Source: Mariniphaga sp964624645 (GTDB lineage Bacteria > Bacteroidota > Bacteroidia > Bacteroidales > Prolixibacteraceae). From it: a stretch of DNA of 21,515 nt. Positions within the stretch are counted from its first letter, which is position 1. Each line of letters starts with the position of its first letter. Below, piece after piece: positions 6,661-14,693 of this stretch. Under the pieces are notes generated by a model. That model was not told where the DNA came from. It did no database searches and saw nothing but the letters and a program-made list of their open reading frames with translations. The position numbers and the translations under genes are program-made. The stretch lies in NCBI GenBank assembly GCA_964624645.1, contig CAZVAD010000037.1, forward strand, positions 1 through 21,515, read 5' to 3'.

Positions 6661-8082
6661 TTATTTCCATCCACCGCCCAATGCCTGATAGAGCGCTACA
6701 ATGCTGTTCAGTTTTGCAGCTTTTGTATTGATCAGGTCAAAGTCGGAGTTCAGCGCATTTTCCTGAGACAACAGCACTTCGATGTAACTGGTGTTGTTGT
6801 ACCCCTGTATGAAAAGCTCATTAATATCCTCCACTGCCTGATTCAGCAGTGCATTTGCCTTTGTTTTCACACTGATGTTCTCATTTGCGGCTTCGTAGTT
6901 GCTGAGCGCATCGGAAACTTCTTTGTATGCCAGCAGGAGTGTTCCCCTCAGGTGCAGCAATGCCTGTTCCTGTCTTGCCTGAGTAACCTCATGCTGTGTT
7001 TTGAGCGCACGTTTTTGGAATACCGGTGCAGCAATTCCTGCTGCCAGACCGGATGCCCACGCTTTGGGGTCAAACCAATTGCGGAATGCCTGAGCGTCCA
7101 GGCCGCCTCTGCCACTGATAGTCAGCGAGGGATACCGGTTTGCCGCAGCGATATTTGTCAGTTCAAAAGCCTGCATATACGCTTTTTCTGCGGCAACAAC
7201 ATCCGGGCGGTTGCTTAAAAGCTGCGCCGGCACCCCTAATGCCAGTCCGGTGGAAACTTTTTGCTCCGACAAAGCAGAGCGCCTGATTTCACGGATTTCT
7301 TCCCCCATCAGAATACTGATGAAGTTTGATAAAAGTTCCGCCTGCCGTTTCAGGTCGATAATGATGCTTTGGGTGCCGATGTATTGCGCTTCTGCACGCT
7401 CCACGTCGGCACGGCTCACAAAACCATGCCCGCTTTCCATGATGGCTTTCGTGGTTTCAAAACCTCTCTTTCTGGATTGAAGCGTGGATTCGGAAACTTT
7501 AATCTGCTCATCAACTGCCAGCAATTGATAATAAGCAGACGCAATTCCTGCGATTATTCCGGTTTTCACCGCCTGATGTGCCGCTACCGACTGAAGATAG
7601 GCAGCATCAAAAGCGCGCCTCTCGCTTTTGAGTTTTCCCCAAATATCTGCTTCCCAGGATACATTTCCGCTCAATGTCCAGAAATTGGAAACGGGATCGG
7701 CGCCGGCTGCAATGGCCTGCTGCTGAGCGCCAAAAGAGGAAGCCCTGTTTCTTGCGTATTGAATATCAGCCGAAAATGCAGGATAATAATTCAACCTGCC
7801 CTGTTTGACATAGGCTTCACTTATCTCAATCTGTTTCAACGCCACCCGGATATCAATATTATTTTCCAGCGCCCTCCGAATATAATTTTGAAGAATAGTA
7901 TCTGTAAACATTTCTTCCCAGGAAATATCCGCCATTGTGAGGCTGTCGGCGGGAAAATCATCGGTTCTGAAATAATTCTGCGTAATCAGGTTTTTCGGCG
8001 TTTGATACTCTTTTGCAACAAAACAGGAATGAAACAGGGAGGCAGTCAATAGGATATATCCGAATTTAAATATTCTTTTCAT
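6661..8082 (-). CDS. RND efflux outer-membrane factor lipoprotein (TolC/NodT type)
   Basis: This is the outer-membrane channel of the tripartite pump, 473 residues, the usual size of OprM/NodT-type factors. The signal peptide ends in a lipobox (LFHSC, lipid-anchored Cys20). Two repeated outer-membrane-efflux halves are visible: the first around DIRVALKQIEISEAYVKQGRLNYYP, where the helical barrel begins, and the second around LLSNRPDVVAAEKAYMQA. Long alternating alanine/glutamine helices form the periplasmic tunnel. The start codon lies three bases after the stop of the permease gene, so the two are translated from one transcript. It is the last gene of the operon and ends three bases from the convergent glycosyltransferase stop. 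I see no T-tract terminator in between. Confidence 0.95.
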   Translation of the reverse strand: MKRIFKFGYILLTASLFHSCFVAKEYQTPKNLITQNYFRTDDFPADSLTMADISWEEMFTDTILQNYIRRALENNIDIRVALKQIEISEAYVKQGRLNYYPAFSADIQYARNRASSFGAQQQAIAAGADPVSNFWTLSGNVSWEADIWGKLKSERRAFDAAYLQSVAAHQAVKTGIIAGIASAYYQLLAVDEQIKVSESTLQSRKRGFETTKAIMESGHGFVSRADVERAEAQYIGTQSIIIDLKRQAELLSNFISILMGEEIREIRRSALSEQKVSTGLALGVPAQLLSNRPDVVAAEKAYMQAFELTNIAAANRYPSLTISGRGGLDAQAFRNWFDPKAWASGLAAGIAAPVFQKRALKTQHEVTQARQEQALLHLRGTLLLAYKEVSDALSNYEAANENISVKTKANALLNQAVEDINELFIQGYNNTSYIEVLLSQENALNSDFDLINTKAAKLNSIVALYQALGGGWK

Positions 8083-8085
8083 AGT

Positions 8086-11000
8086 TTACTTTTCTTCTGA
8101 CGGATTACTCTTTTCTTCTGAAACCTTTATCGGAACGGGCGTTCCGGTGATTTTTTCCTGCAGCCACTGAAAGAAAACAAACAAAGTGGGAATGACAAAA
8201 ATGGCTGTCAGCGTGCCGATGAGCATACCGCCTGCCGCTCCCGTGCCGATGGAGCGGTTGCCGACCGCCCCTACCCCTCTTGCCATAACCAAAGGCAACA
8301 GTCCAAAAATAAATGCAAAGGAGGTCATCAGGATTGGCCTCAGTCGCGCCCTGGCGCCATCAATTGCTGAATCCAGGATACTCTTGCCCTGCCTTCTTCT
8401 TTGTATGGCAAATTCCACAATCAGAATTGCATTTTTGGCCAGCAATCCCACCAACATAATCAGCGCAATCTGCAGATAAATATTGTTTTCAAGCCCCATC
8501 ACCTGCATGGAGAAAAAGGCGCCGAAAATCCCCAAGGGAACGGAAAACAGGATGGACAGCGGAAGTAAATAGCTTTCATATTGCGCTGCCAACAGAAAAT
8601 AGGTAAAAATCACCACCAAAATGAATATCAATATAGTCTGATTGCCGGATTTGATCTCTTCGCGGGTCAGGCCGGAATAGTCCACCGCAAAGTTTTGCGG
8701 CAGGTTCTTCAGTTCCTCCTGAATCGCTTCCAGTGCGTCCCCTGTACTGTATCCATCAGCCGGAGTTCCGGTAATTTTGGACGAGTTGTACATATTGAAC
8801 CGGTTGACGGATTGTGGTCCGAAAATCCTTTCCAGATTGATAAACTGGGTGATTGGAGCCATGTCTCCCCGGTTTGTCCTGACAAACAGTTTGTTCAGGT
8901 CTTCCGTGGTAACCCGGTCATCGGGCGCAGCCTGAATATAAACCCGGTATTGTTTTCCGAAGCGGGCAAAGTCAGCAGTGTAAATCCCGCCGATATATCC
9001 CTGCAGCGTCTGAAAAATGGAATTGATGCTGACGCCTGCTTCCAGAGCCACTGGCATATTGATGTTCAGCTGATACTGCGGGTAGTCTGTCCTGAAAGAT
9101 CCCTGAGCAAACATAATTTCAGAACGTTGATTCAGCGCAGACAAGAACTTTTGGGTCTCTTCGCTCAGATTATTAAAATCACCACCCGATTTGTCCAACA
9201 GGCTGAATTCAAACCCGCCGGAAGCACTGTACCCCGGAATACTTGGCGGACTGAAGAATATTATCCGCGCCTCGGGGATGGCTGCTGCAATCCCGAAAAG
9301 TTTTCCGGTGATGGCTTTCACTGAAAGTTCATCGCTTTTCCGTTCACCCCAGTCGTCCAGTTTGATGTACCCAATGCCAAAATTTTCGCCCTGCCCGTTG
9401 ATGATACTCCATCCGGCGGTTGTTGAAATCTTGGCGACTCCGGGAATTTCAAGCGCCATTCGGGCAAGTTTTTTATTCACGGCGGATGTCCTGTCCAATG
9501 TGGATGCAGGCGGCAATTCAATGTTGGCAAAAATGATTGAGCGGTCTTCGTCAGGCACAAATCCCGTGGATAATTGCGAGGATGACCACATGATTCCCGC
9601 GATGGCGAGCAGAATGATCAGCGGAGTGATCCATTTGAGCCTGTGAAAGATATGCAATACACCGGCATACCTGTCCAGCATGGCATCGAACGCCGTGTTG
9701 AAAGCCATGCCAAGCTTTTTAAAAATACCGGGATTTTCCTGTTCTTTATGAGGTTTTAAAAAAATGGCGCAAAGCGCCGGGCTCAGGGTCAGGGCATTGA
9801 CTGCCGAAATGGTAATTGCGGTCATCAAAGTTACCCCGAATTGCCTGAAAAACACTCCGGATGGCCCCTGAATGAAAGTAACCGGAATAAACACCGCAGC
9901 CATCACCAGTGTGATGGACACAATAGCTCCGGCAATCTCACCCATGGCATCCACCGTGCCTTTTCTGACATTTTTCTCCCCTTGGTCAATTTTGGCGTGA
10001 ACCGCCTCCACCACCACAATGGCATCGTCCACCACAATGCCGATAGCCAGAAGAAGGGCAAACAGCGTCAGCAGGTTGATGGAATAACCAAATAAATTCA
10101 GGAAGAAAAATGTGCCGATGATTGAAACCGGAACTGCAATGGCGGGAATCAGCGTGGACCTGAAATCCTGAAGGAAAATGAAAACAACGAAGAATACCAG
10201 CAGGAATGCTTCAATCAGCGTATGCACCACCTTTTTTATGGATGCTTCCAGGAACTCATTGGTATCATAGGAGATGGAAAGATGGTAACCGTCCGGGAAA
10301 TCTTTTTCAAATTCCGTCAGGTGGGCTCTGATCTCCTGAATGACCTCCCGTGCATTGGAGCCTTTTGTCTGGTAGATATTCAGCGAAACCGTAGGGTATT
10401 CTCCATTGGTGCTGGAAGTAACCTGGTAGTTCTGGCCGCCCAATGTAACATCGGCAACATCTTTCAATCGCAGGTATTCACCATTGCCCAACGCTTTTAT
10501 GATAATGTTGTCATACTCTTCTTCGCTGCTGTATCGTCCGGGATAAATGATTGTGTAGCTGAAAGATTCGCCACTGTTCTGCCCCAGTACCCCGGATGCG
10601 GCTTCCTTACTCTGCGAGCGTATCGCCTCAGTAATATCAGAAGGCTCCAGATTGTAGAGCATCATCTTGTCGGGTTTCAACCAGATTCGCATGGAATAGG
10701 TTTTGGAGCTGTAAATCCCTACGTCCCCCACCCCATTGATACGCTGCAGGTCAGGAACCATATTGATTTGCAGGTAGTTGGAAATATCAATATCGTTTAA
10801 GGCGGGATTTGTACTGTAAACATCAAAAAACATCAGGGCATCGGTCTGTTGCTTTCTGGTGGAAACTCCGGTTTGCAGAACCTCCTGCGGCAGCAGCGGA
10901 TTGGCCAGGGCAACCCTGTTCTGAACGTTCACCGCTGCAATATCGGGATCATAATTCTGTTCAAAATAGATGGTTATCTGCGCTATTCCGTTGTTTGAAG

Positions 11001-11244
11001 CTGTGGAAACCATATAGGTCATTCCCTCCACGCCGTTAATTTTCTCTTCAATGGGAATAATCACACTTTCAAGCACCGTTTTGGCATTTGCCCCGGGATA
11101 TGTGGCAAAAACCTGAACAGTGGGCGGTGCAATATCCGGATACTGCGTGATGGGCAGCGTAAAGATTCCCAAAATTCCCAGAATGACAATAACAATGGAT
11201 ATGACCGTTGACAGAACAGGCCTTTCAATAAATCTTTTAAGCAT
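8086..11244 (-). CDS. RND multidrug efflux permease, HAE1 family (AcrB/MexB-like)
   Basis: The 1052-residue protein is the proton-driven inner-membrane pump. It has the expected length and duplicated RND layout: an N-terminal helix (MLKRFIERPVLSTVISI), a large periplasmic porter loop, a helix bundle from about 340, a second loop and a second bundle. Proton-relay residues are intact: D406-D407 in GIVVDDAIVVVE and the lysine near 937 in GLLAKNAILIVEFA. YPDIAPPTV near the N-terminus and GFEFSLLDKSGGD in the second porter loop are typical of HAE1 drug pumps, not heavy-metal (HME) pumps. The gene sits between the fusion protein (28-base gap) and the outer-membrane factor (3-base gap). Substrates are probably hydrophobic drugs, detergents or bile-like compounds, but the sequence does not decide this. 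Confidence 0.96.
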   Translation of the reverse strand: MLKRFIERPVLSTVISIVIVILGILGIFTLPITQYPDIAPPTVQVFATYPGANAKTVLESVIIPIEEKINGVEGMTYMVSTASNNGIAQITIYFEQNYDPDIAAVNVQNRVALANPLLPQEVLQTGVSTRKQQTDALMFFDVYSTNPALNDIDISNYLQINMVPDLQRINGVGDVGIYSSKTYSMRIWLKPDKMMLYNLEPSDITEAIRSQSKEAASGVLGQNSGESFSYTIIYPGRYSSEEEYDNIIIKALGNGEYLRLKDVADVTLGGQNYQVTSSTNGEYPTVSLNIYQTKGSNAREVIQEIRAHLTEFEKDFPDGYHLSISYDTNEFLEASIKKVVHTLIEAFLLVFFVVFIFLQDFRSTLIPAIAVPVSIIGTFFFLNLFGYSINLLTLFALLLAIGIVVDDAIVVVEAVHAKIDQGEKNVRKGTVDAMGEIAGAIVSITLVMAAVFIPVTFIQGPSGVFFRQFGVTLMTAITISAVNALTLSPALCAIFLKPHKEQENPGIFKKLGMAFNTAFDAMLDRYAGVLHIFHRLKWITPLIILLAIAGIMWSSSQLSTGFVPDEDRSIIFANIELPPASTLDRTSAVNKKLARMALEIPGVAKISTTAGWSIINGQGENFGIGYIKLDDWGERKSDELSVKAITGKLFGIAAAIPEARIIFFSPPSIPGYSASGGFEFSLLDKSGGDFNNLSEETQKFLSALNQRSEIMFAQGSFRTDYPQYQLNINMPVALEAGVSINSIFQTLQGYIGGIYTADFARFGKQYRVYIQAAPDDRVTTEDLNKLFVRTNRGDMAPITQFINLERIFGPQSVNRFNMYNSSKITGTPADGYSTGDALEAIQEELKNLPQNFAVDYSGLTREEIKSGNQTILIFILVVIFTYFLLAAQYESYLLPLSILFSVPLGIFGAFFSMQVMGLENNIYLQIALIMLVGLLAKNAILIVEFAIQRRRQGKSILDSAIDGARARLRPILMTSFAFIFGLLPLVMARGVGAVGNRSIGTGAAGGMLIGTLTAIFVIPTLFVFFQWLQEKITGTPVPIKVSEEKSNPSEEK

Positions 11245-11272
11245 GTTGAATTTTTCTCTTTATATATTCAGA

Positions 11273-12418
11273 TCAAAAAACTGCGGCAACCGGTGCCGTT
11301 ACGTTATCGTAGGGCGAAACTTCCGGGCGCACGGGAGTGCCTGAGCGGATAAGACTTGCACCTTCGGCAATGATTTCATCCCCTTCGCGGATGCCGTCGG
11401 AAACAATGTAAACCCCCCTTGCACGGTCTGCCACTTCGATGATTGTTTCCACTGCAACAGTTTTTCCTTCGGCCTGCTGAATCTTCATCACATAGATTCT
11501 CCCCTGTTTTTCAAAAGTGGATTTCTGCGGAACAACCAGTACGTTTTCATGGAATTTCGGAATTTTAATGACTCCGGTGCTCCCGTTGGTCAATATTTGC
11601 TCGGGATTGTCGAAAACAGCCCGGTAGGAGATACTTCCGGTTTTGGTGTTCACCTGTGAATTGACGGTCTGGATGGTGCCTTTGTGCGGATATTCCCGGC
11701 CATTTGCAAGAACCAGGGTTACCCTGGGTAAATTTTGGATTTTTTCATTCCGGGTTTCGCCTTCCGCATGAAGCAGAAAATCGAGGTAATCCTTTTCGCT
11801 CAATGAAAAATAAGCATAAACCTTACGGATATCCGAAATGGTGGTCAGCGGCGAAGAATCCATAGGCCCGACCAGGTTTCCCTTGCGGATTCTGATTTCC
11901 CCGACATAGCCGTCCACCGGACTGGTTACATTGGCATATCCGATATTGGCCATGATGCCCTGATAAGATGCCTGCGCCTGTTTCAGTCTTGCATTTGCCG
12001 ACTCCAGCTGAGTTGCACTGATTATGTTTTTCTCCACCAGCGGTTTCAGCTGATCGACCTGCACCTGGGCAGCATTTATGTTCGCCATGGCGGCGCCGGC
12101 TTCCTCCGTGAGGGAGGCAGTCTCCAGTTTAAACAGCAACTGCCCTTTGGTAACCTTCTGTCCTTCGTCAACCAGAACATCGGTGATGTACCCCGAGACT
12201 TTGGGCCGCGCCTCGCTGTTGTTGATGCCTTCGATGCTGGCCGGATAGCTTAAGGATGTTTCAACATCCCTGGCGGGAATTTTAACCGAAAGTACGGGCG
12301 TTGCCTGAACTTCCCCGGTGCCGGCCATGACCTGATTCTGTCCCCGGTTCTTATCTCCACAGGAGGTGAAAACAAACAGGGCCAGCGGTATAGAAAAAGA
12401 ATAAAAAAATCTTTTCAT
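11273..12418 (-). CDS. RND efflux membrane fusion lipoprotein (AcrA/MexA-like)
   Basis: The 381-residue adaptor links the inner-membrane pump to the outer-membrane channel. It is a predicted lipoprotein (FTSC lipobox, Cys20), held in the inner membrane as AcrA is. Domain order is visible: N-terminal beta strand (PVLSVKIPARDVE), lipoyl half-domain (ARPKVSGYITDVLVDEGQKVTKGQLLFKL), alpha-helical hairpin (about 105-150), second lipoyl half (ANVTSPVDGYVGEIRIRKGNLV) and a beta-barrel with PLTTISDIRKVYAYFSLSE. It is the first gene of the operon; the permease follows after 28 bases. No regulator gene (TetR, AraC, MarR) is adjacent. The 12419-12600 region should contain the promoter, but I found no good consensus match, only a possible inverted repeat. 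Confidence 0.95.
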   Translation of the reverse strand: MKRFFYSFSIPLALFVFTSCGDKNRGQNQVMAGTGEVQATPVLSVKIPARDVETSLSYPASIEGINNSEARPKVSGYITDVLVDEGQKVTKGQLLFKLETASLTEEAGAAMANINAAQVQVDQLKPLVEKNIISATQLESANARLKQAQASYQGIMANIGYANVTSPVDGYVGEIRIRKGNLVGPMDSSPLTTISDIRKVYAYFSLSEKDYLDFLLHAEGETRNEKIQNLPRVTLVLANGREYPHKGTIQTVNSQVNTKTGSISYRAVFDNPEQILTNGSTGVIKIPKFHENVLVVPQKSTFEKQGRIYVMKIQQAEGKTVAVETIIEVADRARGVYIVSDGIREGDEIIAEGASLIRSGTPVRPEVSPYDNVTAPVAAVF

Positions 12419-12627
12419 GTTCTATAAATTAATAACCTTAAAACAAAATCAGCGGGTCAGGTTTATGTGATTTGGATGTTTGAATCCATTCATTTTCGAC
12501 TTATTTCAGTTATTTAACTGTTTGCCGTTCCAAATGGTTCATTTTTATTTCAGGAATCATTCCATTTGCGGGCGTGGTGTTCCTGGATAAGCTGTGAATG
12601 AAATCATTTCTCGCCATCACAACTATT

Positions 12628-12693
12628 CACGGGGTGACTTGAAGTCACCCCGTGAGTGGGTGGTGTCATCAACCACCGATTTCACCGGTGGTT
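12628..12693. repeat. REP-like extragenic double palindrome, copy A
   Basis: The first element is a perfect palindrome at 12628-12654, with 13-base arms CACGGGGTGACTT / AAGTCACCCCGTG around a single G. It is followed by GTGG motifs and a second hairpin, AACCACCG (12671-12678) with CGGTGGTT (12686-12693) and a 7-base loop. GTGG next to a GC-rich palindrome is the usual look of REP elements mobilised by RAYT (REP-associated tyrosine) transposases. No such transposase gene is in the window. A related copy lies at 13173-13205. Confidence 0.8.
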
Positions 12694-12919
12694 ATCCACA
12701 TTTAACCCTTCCGATTGCTTTCGGGGCGGAGTTTATCAGAAACAATCTTAGAAATCTAATGATTATACAAATCTGTACTGAGCCTGCTGAAGTATCCCGG
12801 TTCAGACAATTACCGCCGGAGCACTCATTCTGCCTTATTTTGGAAATGAGATAGAGTACGGCTGAGCAGACCGTGAATTAAGAATATAGAATTGACAGTG
12901 CGAATCCAAAGGTTTTTAC

Positions 12920-12927
12920 TATTTTTG
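12920..12927 (+). promoter_or_regulatory. -7 box of tRNA-Arg
   Basis: TATTTTTG matches TAnnTTTG and ends 17 bases before the mature tRNA 5' end. This is almost the same spacing as at the tRNA-Phe gene (18). The -33 element is poor: only GTG stands 19 bases upstream, while the nearest TTG is 25 bases away. Confidence 0.5.
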
Positions 12928-12943
12928 CCACACTTTGAAAAAA

Positions 12944-13018
12944 GGCCCCATAGTTCAATGGATAGAATATCAGATTCCGGTTCTGACGATCTGGGTTCGA
13001 ATCCCGGTGGGGTCACCA
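12944..13018 (+). tRNA. tRNA-Arg (anticodon CCG)
   Basis: A full cloverleaf can be folded. The acceptor stem pairs GGCCCCA (12944-12950) with TGGGGTC (13008-13014) with one G-T pair. The D-stem is GTTC/GAAT. The anticodon stem TCAGA/TCTGA encloses the 7-base loop TTCCGGT, giving anticodon CCG, which reads the arginine codon CGG. The T-arm is CTGGG-TTCGAAT-CCCGG. The discriminator base is A, and CCA is encoded at 13016-13018, unlike tRNA-Phe at the right edge. A long hairpin begins two bases after the CCA. Confidence 0.95.
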
Positions 13019-13019
13019 G

Positions 13020-13068
13020 TCCGCCTTTCTCTTTTGCTAACAGACTGAAAGCAAGGGGGAAAGGCGGA
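13020..13068. repeat. 18-bp hairpin immediately after tRNA-Arg
   Basis: Bases 13020-13037 pair with 13051-13068 as an uninterrupted 18-bp stem (including GT pairs at 13030/13058, 13032/13056 and 13033/13055) and a 13-base loop. The outer ten pairs, TCCGCCTTTC with GAAAGGCGGA, are perfect. On the tRNA strand the hairpin is followed by a run of A, not T, so it is not a classical terminator in either direction. It may aid tRNA 3' processing or stability, or be an unrelated palindromic insert. Confidence 0.6.
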
Positions 13069-13172
13069 AAAAAAAAGAGAAACATTCATTCAAATTTCAT
13101 TTTTGAACCTGTTTCAGCGCGGATTCATTCAAAATTCATTCACGAGGAAGTCCGCATTCGTGCGAAAGTTGT

Positions 13173-13205
13173 ATTCACGGGGTGATTTTAAATCACCCCG
13201 CGAAT
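13173..13205. repeat. REP-like extragenic palindrome, copy B
   Basis: The core is a perfect palindrome at 13178-13200 (CGGGGTGATTT, T, AAATCACCCCG). It is extended by ATTC/GAAT arms across one A-C mismatch to 33 bases. It shares the CACGGGGTGA...TCACCCCG core with the palindrome at 12628-12654. The two copies lie 0.5 kb apart on either side of tRNA-Arg. Confidence 0.8.
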
Positions 13206-13247
13206 GGTTCCTGCATTATCGTGTAACTTAACCACCTAAGAACAAAA

Positions 13248-13276
13248 AGCCCGTTTTCTTTTTCAAAAAACGGGCT
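13248..13276 (-). terminator. Rho-independent terminator of the DUF1080 gene
   Basis: The 10-bp stem AGCCCGTTTT / AAAACGGGCT has a 9-base loop. On the minus strand it is followed by TTTTTGTT (from plus 13241-13248), and it begins 27 bases after the stop codon at 13303. Confidence 0.88.
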
Positions 13277-13302
13277 GTAAGTTTTACCAGAATAATCCGT
13301 TT

Positions 13303-14097
13303 TTACAGGATTCCGGCAGGTATCTCTTTTATGGGTTTTATCTGAACTGTTTTCACAAACAACTCAGAGCCTTCTGACTGCAACTGGATTTTCCCTCCTG
13401 ACAACGGGATGATTTCCCCGTTTTCAACAAGGCCGGTATTGTGGTTCACCATCACCGTTTTGCCATTTACCACATGAACGGAAGTGCGGCCAACAGTGTA
13501 AAGATCAATGGTGTTCCATTCACCGGCAGGATTTTCGGCATCAATAGACTTGTTGATTACTTTACCATTATGTGCTTCGCTGAACGGCAAAACCTCTCCG
13601 CCGGCATCGTAATTAAAACCTTTTTCCGTTTCAATGGCGGCAGTTTCACAATAGGTGTTGTTCATCAGATAGGTATCCCCCATCCTGCCCTGCATGAGCT
13701 GACATTCAATGTTGACCATCCATGTGCCCAGCGCCTGGCCGAATTCGCCAAACCCGTGATAGAGCAGGCCGCTGTTCCGGTTGGAATAAATATCGGTTCC
13801 CCATTTAAAAACCAGTTGCAGGTGGTAGTTGGCAAAAGTATCGCGGGTTGCCAGAGAGCCGTTGACTTCTCCGGAAATGCGGATAAGCTTTTCGCCGTCC
13901 TGTTCAACAATGGAAAATACCTTGTCGGTTGTTGCGGTTTCTGCAAGGTCGTCAAAACCGGTGATCGGCGTACCGAGATAGGTTTCCCACCCATCAAGAT
14001 TCTCGCCATTGAACAGGGGTTGCCACGGTTTTTCAGTCTGGCAGGAATAGAAAACAAAAAAAGCAGATGCAAAAATTAACAGGAAAAACTTCTTCAT
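13303..14097 (-). CDS. DUF1080 (3-keto-disaccharide hydrolase) family lipoprotein
   Basis: The 264-residue protein has a lipoprotein signal peptide (FVFYSC, Cys19) and is probably anchored in the outer membrane or periplasm. The DUF1080 domain starts with its usual PLFNGENLDGWETY at about 27-40 and covers the rest. RNSGLLYHG, GTWMVNIECQLMQGRMGD and AGEWNTIDLYTVGRTSVHVVNGK are the expected core strands of this concanavalin-like beta-sandwich. Family members are described as hydrolases of 3-keto glycosides, acting after an oxidoreductase has made the 3-keto sugar; specificity here is unknown. The gene has its own terminator at 13248-13276, and a hairpin at 14121-14152 separates it from the small HTH gene upstream. 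A secreted Gfo/Idh/MocA protein, a possible partner, is encoded at 17904-19310. Confidence 0.9.
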   Translation of the reverse strand: MKKFFLLIFASAFFVFYSCQTEKPWQPLFNGENLDGWETYLGTPITGFDDLAETATTDKVFSIVEQDGEKLIRISGEVNGSLATRDTFANYHLQLVFKWGTDIYSNRNSGLLYHGFGEFGQALGTWMVNIECQLMQGRMGDTYLMNNTYCETAAIETEKGFNYDAGGEVLPFSEAHNGKVINKSIDAENPAGEWNTIDLYTVGRTSVHVVNGKTVMVNHNTGLVENGEIIPLSGGKIQLQSEGSELFVKTVQIKPIKEIPAGIL

Positions 14098-14120
14098 TTT
14101 GATTTGTTTAAAAGATTAAA

Positions 14121-14152
14121 AAAAACTGCCCCATAAAAATAGAACAGTTTTT
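14121..14152 (-). terminator. Terminator between the HTH gene and the DUF1080 gene
   Basis: On the minus strand AAAAACTG (plus 14145-14152) pairs with CAGTTTTT (plus 14121-14128) across a 16-base loop, and the right arm runs into eight T residues (plus 14118-14125). It lies 27 bases after the HTH gene stop at 14179 and 24 bases before the DUF1080 ATG, so the two genes are probably not one operon, or read-through is controlled here. Confidence 0.65.
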
Positions 14153-14178
14153 CAAAAATATCACGAATTTCTTTTTAT

Positions 14179-14433
14179 TCAGGCTGTTTCTTCAAGAATA
14201 ATTTCCTTTGCCCGCCTGAGGATTTTAGTGTCATCGAGGAGAACTATACCTCCTCCGGGACCTGGTTCCATGTGAATTCCCACTGTTTTGCCTTCGGTGT
14301 AGTTTGCACCACCAAAATAATTCCTGACGGTTTCTTCCGAGAGATTAAACTCTTGTGCGATTCTTTTAATTGAACCGTCAGGCAAACTGTCTTTGATTTT
14401 TCGCAACTCGTTAAATGTGATTTTTGACTCCAT
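14179..14433 (-). CDS. Small helix-turn-helix DNA-binding protein (84 aa)
   Basis: The N-terminal half reads as a helix-turn-helix: ELRKIKDSLPDGSIKRIAQEFNLSEETVRNYFGG (about 9-42), with a resolvase/CRP-like recognition helix LSEETVRNYF. The C-terminal half, VGIHMEPGPGGGIVLLDDTKIL (51-72), has a glycine-rich turn. I recognise this as a small conserved Bacteroidota family of predicted DNA-binding proteins with no settled function. It could regulate the GH3 fusion gene upstream or the DUF1080 gene downstream, but proximity is the only evidence. It starts with ATG at 14433, and no consensus -7 box is seen in the AT-rich upstream region. A hairpin-T terminator follows it. Confidence 0.85.
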   Translation of the reverse strand: MESKITFNELRKIKDSLPDGSIKRIAQEFNLSEETVRNYFGGANYTEGKTVGIHMEPGPGGGIVLLDDTKILRRAKEIILEETA

Positions 14434-14693
14434 AATCCTTTGATTTTTATTATATTTTTTAACAATGATGTATTTAAAATGTATAAGGTGTAAATTTAAA
14501 ATTAATAATTGAATAAAACATTTTTAAATTCCCCACCAAACTTTTTCCCGGTGAAACATTCCTGAATAAAAAGGGATAAACATAACCTGTGCAATCACAA
14601 GACATTGATTATAAAATCATTTACCCGCTGCTAAAAAATATTTCGGAACAAATCTTCATCCGAATAATTAACTTTTTTTAACCACAAACAAAA
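14434..14693. other. 260-bp AT-rich intergenic region
   Basis: This lies between the end of the GH3 fusion gene and the start of the small HTH gene, both on the minus strand. It is very AT-rich, with no coding frame of interest, no perfect TAnnTTTG box on the minus strand and no convincing terminator for the GH3 gene. I see nothing else that can be named. Confidence 0.5.

Larger units (their letters stand above)
12419..12943. other. 525-bp gene-poor region before the efflux operon
   Basis: No convincing protein gene lies here. The part next to the efflux operon contains two small symmetric elements: GGAAT-C-ATTCC at 12553-12563, and CAAATGG at 12531-12537 facing CCATTTG at 12562-12568. Either could be an operator for a regulator encoded elsewhere, but this is weak evidence. 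A REP-like double palindrome follows at 12628-12693. Bases 12778-12794 read CTGAGCCTGCTGAAGTA, resembling a short motif scattered in many genomes. The right end holds the tRNA-Arg promoter. A plus-strand open frame of 86 codons runs through the REP element and is judged spurious. Confidence 0.6.

Noticed and set aside
7369..8052. Plus-strand open frame of 227 codons
   Set aside because: It lies wholly opposite the outer-membrane factor gene, whose motifs, lipobox and operon context are clear; it has no domain of its own.
8581..9324. Plus-strand open frame of 247 codons, and others opposite the RND permease
   Set aside because: They are antisense to a full-length permease with intact proton-relay residues and look compositionally random.
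12778..12794. CTGAGCCTGCTGAAGTA as a mobile repeat
   Set aside because: It resembles a short motif scattered in many genomes, but there is a single copy here and no further structure to support a call.
12594..12854. Plus-strand open frame of 86 codons in the gene-poor region
   Set aside because: Its first third is a translation of the REP palindrome, and it has no promoter or recognisable domain.
12825..13085. Minus-strand open frame of 86 codons including TPPGFEPRSSEPESD
   Set aside because: It is the antisense reading of tRNA-Arg and its flanks, a well-known source of false protein predictions.
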